A stretch of 64,000 bases of DNA from Bacillota bacterium (lineage in GTDB: Bacteria; Bacillota; Clostridia; Peptostreptococcales; Anaerovoracaceae), in the NCBI GenBank assembly GCA_019420305.1, contig JAHZHL010000034.1, positions 1 through 64,000 on the forward strand, in the 5' to 3' direction. This document shows positions 1 through 7,904 of the stretch, one piece after another. Under the pieces are notes generated by a model. It had not been told where the DNA came from. It did no database searches and saw only the letters and a list, made by a program, of their open reading frames with translations. The translations under genes and the position numbers were made by a program. Within the stretch, counting starts at the first letter, position 1. Each line of letters starts with the position of its first letter.

Positions 1-97
1 GAACTGTCTCTTTTTATTTCTCTCTCAAAAATTCCACAATTATTTTACACTATCATCTGAAGGTCTGCCCGCTTGCTGATTTTTTCATAATTTCCAG

Positions 98-127
98 TTG
101 ACGCGGCAGGATCCGGTAAAATATAAT
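98..127 (+). promoter_or_regulatory. Sigma-A type promoter of the YbjQ gene
   Basis: TTGACG at 98-103 and TATAAT at 122-127 are separated by 18 bases, and the gene starts about 75 bases further on. The first ~97 bases of the window hold only AT-rich sequence with no gene I can recognise. Confidence 0.7.
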
Positions 128-200
128 AAAGCTGTCAGTTAACGCAAATTGTGTGTAGATAAGCGGATAAGAAAGCGCTTATTGGATTGGAGGTTTTGAA

Positions 201-521
201 ATGGTTGTAACCACGACAAACGCGGTAGAGGGAAGAAAGGTAGTAGAATACAAAGATATTGTGTTCGGCGAAGTAATTACGGGAATTAACTTTTTCAAAG
301 ATATCGGAGCGGGGCTGCGCAATATGTTCGGCGGTCGGAGCCAGGGATATGAAGACGAGCTCTGCAACGCCCGCAATGAAGCGTTGGAAGAAATGAAGCG
401 GAGAGCCGCGTCTTTAGGCGCTAATGCTGTAATCGGAGTGGATATTGACTATGAAGTGCTGGGCTCTGATAACGGAATGCTGATGGTAACCGCTTCCGGC
501 ACAGCGGTAACCGTGGAATAA
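201..521 (+). CDS. YbjQ/UPF0145 family heavy-metal-binding-domain protein
   Basis: A 106-residue soluble protein of the YbjQ (UPF0145) family, whose members form a ring-like pentamer of unknown role. The family signature is visible: an N-terminal MVVTTTNAVEG strand, the segment FGEVITGINFFKDI, a helix rich in Arg and Glu (residues 50-72) and the closing motif GANAVIGVDIDYE. Its length matches the family. It is preceded by TTGGATTGGAGG, a good ribosome binding site, and its own sigma-A promoter, and it is followed at once by a terminator, so it is a single-gene unit. The family has been linked by name to heavy-metal binding, but no conserved metal ligands are obvious here, so function is left open. 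Confidence 0.9.
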   Translation: MVVTTTNAVEGRKVVEYKDIVFGEVITGINFFKDIGAGLRNMFGGRSQGYEDELCNARNEALEEMKRRAASLGANAVIGVDIDYEVLGSDNGMLMVTASGTAVTVE

Positions 522-552
522 GCGAGGAGCCATACATAAATAGCAAAGATAG

Positions 553-602
553 AGCGGCACAAGCAGAGAGAAGAACATGCTCTGTTTGCGCCGCTTTTTT
601 TT
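553..602 (+). terminator. Rho-independent terminator after the YbjQ gene
   Basis: The arms AGCGGC (553-558) and GCCGCT (590-595) enclose an inner CAGAG/CTCTG pair and are followed by a run of eight T. Confidence 0.8.
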
Positions 603-612
603 GAAAAAAGTG

Positions 613-642
613 TGTAACAAAAATCGGTGTGTATTCGTTATA
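613..642 (+). promoter_or_regulatory. ECF-type promoter upstream of the sigma factor gene
   Basis: TGTAAC (613-618) and CGTTAT (636-641) are separated by 17 bases and lie just upstream of the sigma factor start at 661. The AAC-type -35 and CGT-type -10 are typical of promoters used by ECF sigma factors, so autoregulation is likely. This is a visual match, with no measured start site. Confidence 0.6.
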
Positions 643-660
643 CAGGTGAGAGGGAAAGCG

Positions 661-1152
661 ATGGAAAAGAAAGAACTTGAGAAGCTTTACGGGCTTTATT
701 ATGAACGTGTGTATTCTTTTTTAAGAAAGCTCTCGGGAGATGAGAAACTTTCAGAGGATCTGGCTCAGGAAACCTTTGTGCTGGTTTTGCTGAAACTGCC
801 GGAAGAACCCGACTATATCGCTCAGTGGCTTTACCGGGTGGCAAGAAACCTTTATATTGACTGGGTGCGGAAAAACGGAAAAGAAATTCCGGCAGAGTCT
901 TTCGGAGAGAGAACGCCTTCGGATGAGAGAGATCCGCTGGCTTTGATCCTTCAAAAAGAAGAAAGGCAGACTCTGCGGAAGCATTTAAAAAAGCTTTCTT
1001 TGGCTGAACGAAAGATGATAGAGTGTTTTTACCAGAAAGGACTAAGCGGGATGGAAACCGCCGCTCTGCTGGGAGTTTCTCCGGGAAGCGTGCGGGTTAC
1101 CCTGCATCGGGCCAGAGCGAAGCTGATGAAAGAGATCAAAAAGGAGGAATAA
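661..1152 (+). CDS. RNA polymerase sigma factor, ECF subfamily
   Basis: A 163-residue ECF sigma factor. Region 2 is visible in residues 8-75 (GLYYERVYSFL, LAQETFVLVL, WLYRVARNLYIDWVRK). Region 4 lies in residues 105-160, with the helix-turn-helix GLSGMETAALLGVSPGSVRVTLHRARAKL. Region 3 is absent, as expected for the family. The ATG at 661 was chosen over upstream in-frame starts because it follows the purine-rich site GAGAGGGAAAG and gives the usual ECF length. The gene for a membrane anti-sigma factor starts 3 bases after the stop, so the two are co-transcribed. The promoter just upstream looks like an ECF promoter, which would give positive feedback. What it senses is unknown. Confidence 0.93.
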   Translation: MEKKELEKLYGLYYERVYSFLRKLSGDEKLSEDLAQETFVLVLLKLPEEPDYIAQWLYRVARNLYIDWVRKNGKEIPAESFGERTPSDERDPLALILQKEERQTLRKHLKKLSLAERKMIECFYQKGLSGMETAALLGVSPGSVRVTLHRARAKLMKEIKKEE

Positions 1153-1155
1153 GAT

Positions 1156-2268
1156 ATGGGATACAAAGAGAAAATACAAAAATATAAGGATGGTACTCTC
1201 AGTGAGGATGAGCGCCGGGATCTGGAACAGGAAATGGAAAAGATTCGGGAAATTTCCGATTATATCTATGACCTGGAGCTGAGTGAAAGCGCTGATTTTT
1301 CCGGAGAAAGAGAAAAAAGTACGGAGGAAAGTCTGAAAAATATCAGGCGATCAGTCAGCCGAAGGTTTTTAAAAGCGGGAGTGGCAACCGGAGCCATTGT
1401 CATCGCGATTGTCATGTTTCTGATTTTCGGCCTTTCCCCTCTTATGAACCGCATCTATTACGATCCTTCAGAGGCGGCTGGTGAGGCTTCGACGGTCCTT
1501 GATGTTCCGATGCATGTTTTCACAGAGCTTCACTGCGTGGATCAGAATTACAGCTACGCTCTGGCGAAACCGGAAGGATTCGGCAGCTATTCTATAAAGT
1601 GCGGTTTTTCTTCCGGATTACAGTCCTCGGAAGAAAGCTTGTTCCTTAACAAGGGGAAATTCGACGAAGATTCCTTTTACGATACCTTTAAACTGAATCA
1701 CTCTACCGATGATTTTGAAGTTATCGAAAAAAGAGATGACCGCTTTTATGTGAAAGAGCTTGCCAGGCTTCCGGAAAGCGCCTATGTGAAATGCGCGGTA
1801 AATTTTAAAAAGGCCCTTTCCCTGGAAGAGCTGCGGGACATCATGGATCGGAATCAGGTCTACGGAGCGCGCGCTATAGCTGCTCTGGGAGAACGGCAAA
1901 TCTCTGCAAATCATCTGGGCTTTATACCCGGTTCATCGGGAAACATCCTGGAAAAGGACGCTTACGATTCGAAACAATACCCCTACCTGTGCAATACGGA
2001 TGCGGAAACGCCGGAAGAATGGGCCCTTCACTTCCAGAATATGCTGGAATACCTGATTGAAAACGATGATTTTATGGACGCTATTCCGGATGGGGAACTG
2101 CAAAAGGAGCAGTACAAAGAGGCACTGACCTATATAAAGAAAAATGGAGTCAGGGTATACTCCCTTGTAACCTTCGCTTCTCCGGAAAACCTGCGGAATA
2201 TGAGAAAGGATTCCAGAGTGGCGAATATCAGCATCATGGACGTGAAAGTTTCTGAGTACAGCAGGTAA
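1156..2268 (+). CDS. Membrane-bound anti-sigma factor
   Basis: A 370-residue single-pass membrane protein, the likely anti-sigma factor for the upstream ECF sigma. Residues 1-70 are cytoplasmic, charged and predicted helical (YKDGTLSEDERRDLEQEMEK). One transmembrane helix lies at about residues 74-97 (AGVATGAIVIAIVMFLIFGLSP). The remaining ~270 residues would be outside the membrane. The layout resembles the Bacillota family with Sigma_reg_N and Sigma_reg_C domains. Release of the sigma factor is expected through proteolysis or a conformational change, but no trigger is evident. The start lies behind AAGGAGGAATAAG, overlapping the end of the sigma gene. Confidence 0.85.
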   Translation: MGYKEKIQKYKDGTLSEDERRDLEQEMEKIREISDYIYDLELSESADFSGEREKSTEESLKNIRRSVSRRFLKAGVATGAIVIAIVMFLIFGLSPLMNRIYYDPSEAAGEASTVLDVPMHVFTELHCVDQNYSYALAKPEGFGSYSIKCGFSSGLQSSEESLFLNKGKFDEDSFYDTFKLNHSTDDFEVIEKRDDRFYVKELARLPESAYVKCAVNFKKALSLEELRDIMDRNQVYGARAIAALGERQISANHLGFIPGSSGNILEKDAYDSKQYPYLCNTDAETPEEWALHFQNMLEYLIENDDFMDAIPDGELQKEQYKEALTYIKKNGVRVYSLVTFASPENLRNMRKDSRVANISIMDVKVSEYSR

Positions 2269-2296
2269 TATAACCAAAGAATCTAGCTGCAAAAAT

Positions 2297-2325
2297 TTGC
2301 CCTTCTCCCGGAAACTTGGTATAAT
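2297..2325 (+). promoter_or_regulatory. Sigma-A type promoter for the zinc-ribbon pair
   Basis: TTGCCC (2297-2302) and TATAAT (2320-2325) are separated by exactly 17 bases, and AAAGGGGG before the ATG at 2357 is the ribosome binding site. Confidence 0.75.
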
Positions 2326-2356
2326 TTACTCAAATCCAAAAAAGGGGGAAACGGTT

Positions 2357-3088
2357 ATGGCAATGCTCAAATGCCCGGAATGCGGCGAGTATGTATCGGA
2401 ATTCGCAAGGGCCTGTCCCAACTGCGGATGCCCCATGTCCGATATTGCCCAGGAAAACCAGGTTGACGATCGAAACTGGGATCCGAATCAGACAAAGCGA
2501 AAGACAAATACACAAGTTTACAGCCAGGAAGAACTGAATAGGGCTTTGGAGGAAGCAAGAGCAGGACAAAGCAGACAGCAGCGGAAACCGGGCCAGGAGC
2601 GAGTTGTAAAAAATTCAGAAAGCGCTCTCGCGCCGAAAAGCAGGAAGAAAAAATCTTCAAATTCAAATTCAGGCTCAAGATCAAAGGGAAAAAAGCAGTC
2701 CAAAGAAAAGAACTGGAAAGCTCTTATTATTCTGATTGTGATTCTGGTTTTGATTGCGGGAGGGCTGATCTATTATTTCGTTATGGCTTCATCGGACAGG
2801 CCGAAGGACAGTCTGGGAAATGATTCCGATGCAGCGACGGAAGAGACATACAGTGACTATAACAGTTATGACAATAATGAAAGCTACAACTACAATGACA
2901 GCGATGACGATTCGGATGATGAAGAAGTAAGAGAAACGCAGCGCTCTACGCGGGAAACGAAGAGAAGAGAGACGACACGGCGTGAGACAACAGAACGCCA
3001 AACGACAAAAGCTACTACGGCGCCGACCACCCAGCCCGCGACCGAAGCGCCTGCGGAACAGCCGGAAGAACCGCTGTCAGAAGAGTAG
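2357..3088 (+). CDS. Zinc-ribbon single-pass membrane protein with Thr/Glu-rich tail
   Basis: A 243-residue protein of unknown function. It opens with a double-CxxC zinc ribbon (CPECGEYVSEFARACPNC), followed by a charged, low-complexity stretch and a basic segment. A transmembrane helix lies near residues 119-142 (ALIILIVILVLIAGGLIYYFV). The tail is rich in Asp, Asn and Tyr and then in Thr, Arg and Glu. The zinc ribbon should sit in the cytoplasm and the tail outside. The ATG at 2357 follows AAAGGGGGAAA and places the ribbon at the very N-terminus, so the upstream ATG-like start at 2297 is not used. It is the first of two paralogs in tandem. Similar zinc-ribbon membrane proteins are common in Clostridia without a known role. 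Confidence 0.85.
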   Translation: MAMLKCPECGEYVSEFARACPNCGCPMSDIAQENQVDDRNWDPNQTKRKTNTQVYSQEELNRALEEARAGQSRQQRKPGQERVVKNSESALAPKSRKKKSSNSNSGSRSKGKKQSKEKNWKALIILIVILVLIAGGLIYYFVMASSDRPKDSLGNDSDAATEETYSDYNSYDNNESYNYNDSDDDSDDEEVRETQRSTRETKRRETTRRETTERQTTKATTAPTTQPATEAPAEQPEEPLSEE

Positions 3089-3120
3089 AAGGGGAAGATT
3101 CTTAAAGGGGGGAATGGATT

Positions 3121-3660
3121 ATGGCATTAATAAGATGTCCGGAATGCGGCAGGCAGATATCCGAGTATGCAGAGAAATGCCCGGGATGCGGCTGGCCGGT
3201 ACAGCAATTAAGGGAAGAAGAGGCCCAGCGTGACGAATACGAAAAAAGAAGGCAAAACGGACGCTCATCTTCAAAGACTAAAACAAAAAAGTCGAAGAGA
3301 TCCGGCGTTTCCGCGCCCAGAGCTCCGCGGGCTCCCAGGGCGCCCAGAGGAAAACGCCCGGTACATAAAACGGTGAAAAAAGGAAACAGCGCAGGCGCTG
3401 TAATCGCTACGATTATCATCATGCTGTTGCTTTTGGCTCTTGCGGCTGGAGGCGCCTATTATTACTTCTTTGTTTATAAAGACGCCAATAGTGGGGGAAG
3501 CCAGCCGGCGCGGACACAGCAGACGCAGCAGATCGATCGACAGGAACAGACCGAGGCACCTGCGGATGAACCGGAAGAAGAGCCGACTGAAAGCCCGCAG
3601 ACCGAAGCGCCGGATGAAGCAACCGATGGAAATCTGGTTCCCGGCGGGGAAGACGCGTAA
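3121..3660 (+). CDS. Zinc-ribbon single-pass membrane protein, paralog of the preceding gene
   Basis: A 179-residue paralog of the upstream protein with the same order of parts: an N-terminal zinc ribbon (CPECGRQISEYAEKCPGC), a basic low-complexity linker with an Ala-Pro-Arg repeat (residues 63-78), a transmembrane helix at about residues 90-116 (VIATIIIMLLLLALAAGGAYYYF) and an acidic Thr/Glu/Pro tail. It starts 32 bases after the first gene behind AAAGGGGGGAAT and ends before a strong terminator, so the two form one operon. Function is unknown. Shared architecture suggests that the pair acts together. Confidence 0.85.
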   Translation: MALIRCPECGRQISEYAEKCPGCGWPVQQLREEEAQRDEYEKRRQNGRSSSKTKTKKSKRSGVSAPRAPRAPRAPRGKRPVHKTVKKGNSAGAVIATIIIMLLLLALAAGGAYYYFFVYKDANSGGSQPARTQQTQQIDRQEQTEAPADEPEEEPTESPQTEAPDEATDGNLVPGGEDA

Positions 3661-3666
3661 AAACAT

Positions 3667-3707
3667 AAAGCGCTTATCCATGAAAAACAGGAAAGCGCTT
3701 TTATTTT
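3667..3707 (+). terminator. Terminator of the zinc-ribbon operon
   Basis: AAAGCGCTT (3667-3675) and AAAGCGCTTT (3692-3701) pair and are followed by TTATTTTG. The symmetric stem may also stop the leftward acyltransferase transcript. Confidence 0.8.
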
Positions 3708-3730
3708 GCAGTTAGATAGAGAAGGAATAT

Positions 3731-4486
3731 TTACTGCTCTTCCGCCTGGATTTCCTGCAGTTCCCGAATTCCATCCTTCACCGTCTTTTCCACATCCAGG
3801 CACATCTGTTTTTCCTCCTGTCGGGAAAGACCTTTTGTTTCAACCGGAGGATGAATTTTCACATCTATACGGGCTCCCTTCATAATGCCGGTTTCCTCAT
3901 ACATTTTATAACTGCCGTTCAGGGATACGGGAATAATAGGAACCCCCGGTTTTGTAGCCAGCTTAAACGCTCCTCTTTTGAAGGAGCCGGGTTCCGGTCC
4001 TTTGCTTCTCGTCCCTTCGGGAAAGATCATGAGGGAAAATCCCTTTTTTATCAGTTCAATTCCTTCGTCAATGGCCCGCATGGAGGCGCGGGGATCGTTT
4101 CTTTTTATGAGTACGCTGCGGATGCGGACAATCCAGGGTCCGTAGAAAGGAATCTTTCCAAGATCATCTTTTGCTACATAGCCATAGGCCAGAGATGGAC
4201 TGATCGCTGCGAAATAGGCGATGATATCCGCGTAACCCTGATGATTTCCGATAAAAACCACAGGTCCTTTCGATGGAATGTTTTCTTTTCCGTGAACTAC
4301 TAACTGTGATCCGAACAGATCCATTATATGGTTTGACCAGATGGATTCCGCAGAGCGGATGCTCTCGCGCTCTCGCTCATAGTCGTTTTCCTTTTTCGCG
4401 TCTTCAATGTCAGCTTTATATCGATTAAATTGCCTCAGCGCGCCGTAAAGCTTCACCGCGGCAGGAATATTGCGAAAGATCTTCAT
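3731..4486 (-). CDS. plsC: 1-acyl-sn-glycerol-3-phosphate acyltransferase (PlsC-like)
   Basis: A 251-residue acyltransferase that should transfer a fatty acyl chain to lysophosphatidic acid at the inner membrane face during phospholipid synthesis. The family blocks are visible in order: block I NHQGYADI (HX4D variant with NHQGYAD), the RSVLIKRNDPRASM segment, block III FPEGTRSKG and block IV VPIIPVSLNGS. The start at 4486 is set by AGGAGGTCAAG directly upstream. Longer in-frame starts read through the promoter and were rejected. The gene is transcribed alone and is divergent from the PAP2 gene. Both proteins act on phosphatidic acid chemistry, which may or may not be coincidence. Confidence 0.88.
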   Translation of the reverse strand: MKIFRNIPAAVKLYGALRQFNRYKADIEDAKKENDYERERESIRSAESIWSNHIMDLFGSQLVVHGKENIPSKGPVVFIGNHQGYADIIAYFAAISPSLAYGYVAKDDLGKIPFYGPWIVRIRSVLIKRNDPRASMRAIDEGIELIKKGFSLMIFPEGTRSKGPEPGSFKRGAFKLATKPGVPIIPVSLNGSYKMYEETGIMKGARIDVKIHPPVETKGLSRQEEKQMCLDVEKTVKDGIRELQEIQAEEQ

Positions 4487-4517
4487 AATCTTGACCTCCT
4501 GATTGGTTGATACCTTT

Positions 4518-4546
4518 ACTATATCACAGGGGCTTTCCCTCAGCAA
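4518..4546 (-). promoter_or_regulatory. Promoter of the plsC-like gene
   Basis: On the minus strand TTGCTG (4546-4541) and TATAGT (4523-4518) are 17 bases apart, with the AGGAGG ribosome binding site shortly downstream. Confidence 0.7.
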
Positions 4547-4636
4547 GTCCCGGGTTTTAGGAAGAAAACAGATGAAGTTTTCAAGAAAAACGTATATAAT
4601 AAAAAAATATACTGTAAGGGGGAGACAGACTACATT

Positions 4637-5266
4637 ATGACAAAAAAAAGATGTGTTATCCTGGCGGCAGGGCTGCTGGTGTTTGTTTTGCTGGCGATTC
4701 TGATGGCAACGGGAAATCTGCAATGGTTCGATGATCCCATAAGAGAATGGGTGTATTCGATTCGAAATCCTGCGCTGACTGAGGTGTTGAAAGTCATCAC
4801 GTATATGGGTAACTGGCAGACGATTACTCTGCTGTGCATTGTACTTCTGCTATTTCGGAAAACGCGGCTGCGATACGGCGTGCCGGTTTCCGCGGGAGCA
4901 ATTTTTGTTACGATTTTCAACCGAATAATCAAGCTTATCTTTAAACGACCACGCCCGGAGGAGAGCCTTCATCTGATTGAGGAAGGAGGATATTCTTTTA
5001 CCAGCGGGCACTCAATTACCAGTATGGTGGTATTTGGGCTGCTGATTTATCTGGTAAGGAAATATGTGAAGAGCCGAAAAGCCGCGAATATTCTTACCGC
5101 GGCGCTGGCAGTCCCATGGATTTTTATCGGACTGAGCCGAATTTATATGGGAGTTCATTTCCCCAGCGATGTGTTGGCAGGATGGGCGCTGGGAGCTGCG
5201 GTTCTAATAGGGATTATTGTGCTTGAAGAGAAATGCGCTGCGCGGAAAAATCAGAAAATCCAATAA
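4637..5266 (+). CDS. PAP2-family membrane phosphatase
   Basis: A 209-residue polytopic membrane protein of the PAP2 superfamily, which dephosphorylates lipid phosphates such as phosphatidic acid or undecaprenyl pyrophosphate. All three catalytic motifs are present: KLIFKRPRPEE (motif 1), SFTSGHS (motif 2, with the catalytic His) and SRIYMGVHFPSDVLAG (motif 3, His nucleophile and Asp). Five to six hydrophobic segments surround them. The protein is preceded by AAGGGGGAG. The substrate cannot be read from the sequence. BcrC-type undecaprenyl pyrophosphate phosphatase is one option. Confidence 0.9.
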   Translation: MTKKRCVILAAGLLVFVLLAILMATGNLQWFDDPIREWVYSIRNPALTEVLKVITYMGNWQTITLLCIVLLLFRKTRLRYGVPVSAGAIFVTIFNRIIKLIFKRPRPEESLHLIEEGGYSFTSGHSITSMVVFGLLIYLVRKYVKSRKAANILTAALAVPWIFIGLSRIYMGVHFPSDVLAGWALGAAVLIGIIVLEEKCAARKNQKIQ

Positions 5267-5283
5267 ATCTTACCGCGCAGCAT

Positions 5284-5350
5284 AAAAAAGGAAAGAGGCT
5301 TGTCTCTCATAAAGGGATCATATCCGTTTATCAAATGGAGCAGCCTCTTT
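5284..5350 (-). terminator. Terminator of the leftward deacylase/carrier operon
   Basis: AAAGAGGCT (5292-5300) pairs with AGCCTCTTT (5342-5350). On the minus strand the stem is followed by CCTTTTTTATG. The stem is symmetric and could also end the PAP2 transcript. Confidence 0.65.
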
Positions 5351-5353
5351 TGT

Positions 5354-5902
5354 TCATAACATTACATTATTTGGGTCTCGATCAAAGAAAACGCTTTTGG
5401 ATGTTGTGGAAAGCGGAATTCCAAAGCATACGCCAACGTCAGAAGGAAAACAATTCATCCGCAGCGCTGCCTGTCCGGCAGAATACAGCACACGGTTATC
5501 AATCCGATTGTCTGCCGCAATGGACACCGCGGAACCAATCGCAATTCCAAGATCTGTAATATTAAACGCGCAGTTGGCACCTGCCTTTACCATGTCTCCA
5601 CAGTTGTCAAATCCACACATGCCACAGTGCTCAAGACCAAAAGGGGTAGAGAGGACTCCGATTAAAACAATACAATGGCTTGCGTCTACGTTTGCGGCAT
5701 CCCTCTCAAAAAAAGCGGCCCCTGTCTCGGAAGCAATATCCCGCATATGCGCGCTTAGCACCGATTTGTCGTTGCCGTCCAGAATCAGGGCGATTACTTT
5801 ATCTTTACCGGATCCTTTTGGCGCGGTTTTCGCTGCTGCGGCCATCTTGTCCGCGACAGCAAAGGCAGCTCTTCGTTCTGCATCTTCACCTTGATGAATC
5901 AT
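5354..5902 (-). CDS. DUF2148 ferredoxin-domain protein
   Basis: A 182-residue protein of the DUF2148 (ferredoxin domain-containing) family. The cysteine cluster EHCGMCGFDNCGDM followed by ANCAFN at about residues 92-113 is the family signature and could hold an iron-sulfur cluster. The family is widespread in anaerobes and has no firmly assigned reaction. It is the last gene of the leftward sigma-54-type operon, 67 bases after the kinase-like gene and just before a terminator. The ATG at 5902 is preceded by CCGGAGG in the sense direction. Confidence 0.8.
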   Translation of the reverse strand: MIHQGEDAERRAAFAVADKMAAAAKTAPKGSGKDKVIALILDGNDKSVLSAHMRDIASETGAAFFERDAANVDASHCIVLIGVLSTPFGLEHCGMCGFDNCGDMVKAGANCAFNITDLGIAIGSAVSIAADNRIDNRVLYSAGQAALRMNCFPSDVGVCFGIPLSTTSKSVFFDRDPNNVML

Positions 5903-5969
5903 AATGAAACCTCCGGGGTATTATTCGAGAATCCTTTCCGGCATTAAGTCAAAGCCAGTTAATCGACAT

Positions 5970-6440
5970 TCATCTAAACTGATTATACAGGGATTTTCTT
6001 TGCTCGTAAAGATCCATAAATTTTTCTTTTTTCTGCTGATTGTCGCTCTGGTGCATAAAGGCATACGGAGATTGTTCCTGGTTGCGGAGTGCGTTTTCCC
6101 AAAGCTCCTGTGCGCTTTTTTCCGCGTCTGCGACAACAACACTGTTTTGCTCCAGAATCTGGCGGTTCATGTCATCGAGGACAATACCATCTCCGCAGAT
6201 AACGACGATGTTTTCCCGGTTCTTTATTTTTTCCAGCATTTCATATTCTTTGTTGCGGTATTCATGTTCCCCCATCATCATACAGATTCTTTGGATGCTA
6301 CGACCGTCAGCCTTCTCGATCTCCAGATCCAGATCGATGATCTGATATTCCAGCTCCTTCGCCAGTTTTTCGGCAGCGCTCTTTCGATCACTCCCGGCAA
6401 ATCCGATGACGAAGATACGGGGAGAATTATTTAAGTCCAT
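5970..6440 (-). CDS. Shikimate-kinase-like protein with degenerate P-loop
   Basis: A 156-residue protein with the overall pattern of shikimate kinase (SKI): an N-terminal strand and loop IFVIGFAGSDRKSAAEKLA, the segment IIDLDLEIEKADGRSIQRI, MMGEHEYRNKEYEML, then CGDGIV where active kinases have GGG, and a C-terminal EQRKSLY. The Walker A loop is altered: GSDRKS replaces GxGK[ST]. The GGG of the shikimate pocket is reduced to GDG. It may therefore be a pseudoenzyme or use another substrate. The start at 6440 follows AAAGGAG. It lies in a catabolic-looking operon rather than near aro genes. Confidence 0.7.
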   Translation of the reverse strand: MDLNNSPRIFVIGFAGSDRKSAAEKLAKELEYQIIDLDLEIEKADGRSIQRICMMMGEHEYRNKEYEMLEKIKNRENIVVICGDGIVLDDMNRQILEQNSVVVADAEKSAQELWENALRNQEQSPYAFMHQSDNQQKKEKFMDLYEQRKSLYNQFR

Positions 6441-6488
6441 GTTAATACTCCTTTCCCTCTCTTGCAATCTATTATACCATGATTTCAC

Positions 6489-7901
6489 TTAGAACGGGCC
6501 AATATTAATTGCCTGGCAGACAATCAGGAATACCACAGCAATTCCTATCCAAATGCCAAACAGCGGCAGGAAAAACTTCAGATATTTGTCATAGCCGATT
6601 TTTGCTACAGACAGCACGGACATGAGCACCGGTGAAGTCGGGAAAATAGCATTTGTAATTCCGTCTCCGAATTGGAATGCCATAACCGCTGTCTGTCTGG
6701 AAATTTCCAGAACATCTGCCATTGGCACCATGATCGGCATGATAACCATAGCCTGTCCGGATCCGGAGTTAATGAAAAAGCTGATGATGACCTGCACCAC
6801 GAACATTCCCAGTACAGAAACACTGGAAGGAAGATGCATAACCGCATTGGACAGGTAATAAACGATGGTGTCGATCACCTGCGCGTCATTGAAAATGACA
6901 ACAATGGCCTGGGCTACACCCACAAGAAGGCTTCCGAATACAACAGATCGGGCTCCTTCAATAAACTGGTCGCAGATTTCTCCGGTTTTAAGTCTTCCGA
7001 TAAAACCGACAATAATTCCCATTACTAGGAACAGGGCGCTCATTTCTGTGATATACCATCCCCATATGGAAATTCCAACAATGAGAAAGACCATAGCGGC
7101 AAGCACTGTCAACAGAACAACGACTTGTGTCTTTGTCATTTTATGGGTATCGGAAAGATCCAATTTCTGATCCGCTTCCTCCAGTTCCAGTTTGTAGACA
7201 ATACTTTTGCTTGGATCCTTTTTGACTTTCCTTGCATAGCGCATAATAAACCAGATGGTTGCAATCAGATAGACCACCCAGAACACAAGGCGCATGCCAA
7301 TGGCGGAAAACAGCGGAAGCTCCGCGATATCCTGAGCAACGGCGACTGTAAAGGGATTAAGCCATCCACTGTGGAAACCAACTTGGGCACCCAGAGAAAC
7401 AATCGCGAATCCCACCATAGCGTCATAGCCTAAAGAGCGGGCCAGCATAATGGCGATGGGTATAAAAATAACGGTTTCCTGCGACATTCCAATCGTAGCG
7501 CCGCCAATCGAAAATGCGATTGTGAAAATAATAATGGCAAGGATTTCTTTTCCCTGAAGCATCACGGCCAGTTTTTTGATTCCGGCTTCAATGGCACCGG
7601 TGGCGGTTACAACCTGAAAGGCTCCGGCAATGATAAAAATAAAGAAAATAATATAGCCGGCCTGCTCCAGTCCCTGGGGAATTGCCAACACCATATCAAA
7701 AGGCGAAAGATGATCCGTCTGAAGCTTGTGATAGGTATCCGGATCCACCATTTCCACTCCGGTCTGCGGGTTTGTGACCCGGTCGTATGCCCCGCTGGGG
7801 ATTACGAAAGTCAGCAGGTATGCCAGGATAATGAATCCGATAATCAGTGCGTAAGTGTGGGGCATGTGAAAGAATTTTTTCTTTTTATTCAGTGTTTCCA
7901 T
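6489..7901 (-). CDS. YfcC family membrane carrier (C4-dicarboxylate/amino-acid type)
   Basis: A 470-residue polytopic inner-membrane carrier of the YfcC family, related to the anaerobic C4-dicarboxylate carriers and to arginine/ornithine-type exchangers. About 11-12 hydrophobic segments are visible. Family landmarks include FVIPSGAYDR near the N-terminus, GGATIGMSQETVIF, GFHSGWLNPFTVAVAQ, and SFFINSGSGQAMVIMPIM with GDGITNAIFPTSP near the C-terminus. It starts 3 bases after the deacylase-like gene, so the two are surely co-translated. The likely job is uptake of the substrate or export of the product of that enzyme. The transported compound cannot be deduced. Confidence 0.88.
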   Translation of the reverse strand: METLNKKKKFFHMPHTYALIIGFIILAYLLTFVIPSGAYDRVTNPQTGVEMVDPDTYHKLQTDHLSPFDMVLAIPQGLEQAGYIIFFIFIIAGAFQVVTATGAIEAGIKKLAVMLQGKEILAIIIFTIAFSIGGATIGMSQETVIFIPIAIMLARSLGYDAMVGFAIVSLGAQVGFHSGWLNPFTVAVAQDIAELPLFSAIGMRLVFWVVYLIATIWFIMRYARKVKKDPSKSIVYKLELEEADQKLDLSDTHKMTKTQVVVLLTVLAAMVFLIVGISIWGWYITEMSALFLVMGIIVGFIGRLKTGEICDQFIEGARSVVFGSLLVGVAQAIVVIFNDAQVIDTIVYYLSNAVMHLPSSVSVLGMFVVQVIISFFINSGSGQAMVIMPIMVPMADVLEISRQTAVMAFQFGDGITNAIFPTSPVLMSVLSVAKIGYDKYLKFFLPLFGIWIGIAVVFLIVCQAINIGPF

Positions 7902-7904
7902 AAA

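Noticed and set aside
5236..5280. GCTGCGCGG/CCGCGCAGC stem at the end of the PAP2 gene as its terminator
   Set aside because: The stem is followed by A residues, not T, on the plus strand and its left arm is coding sequence. The nearby AAAGAGGCT stem is a better stop signal.
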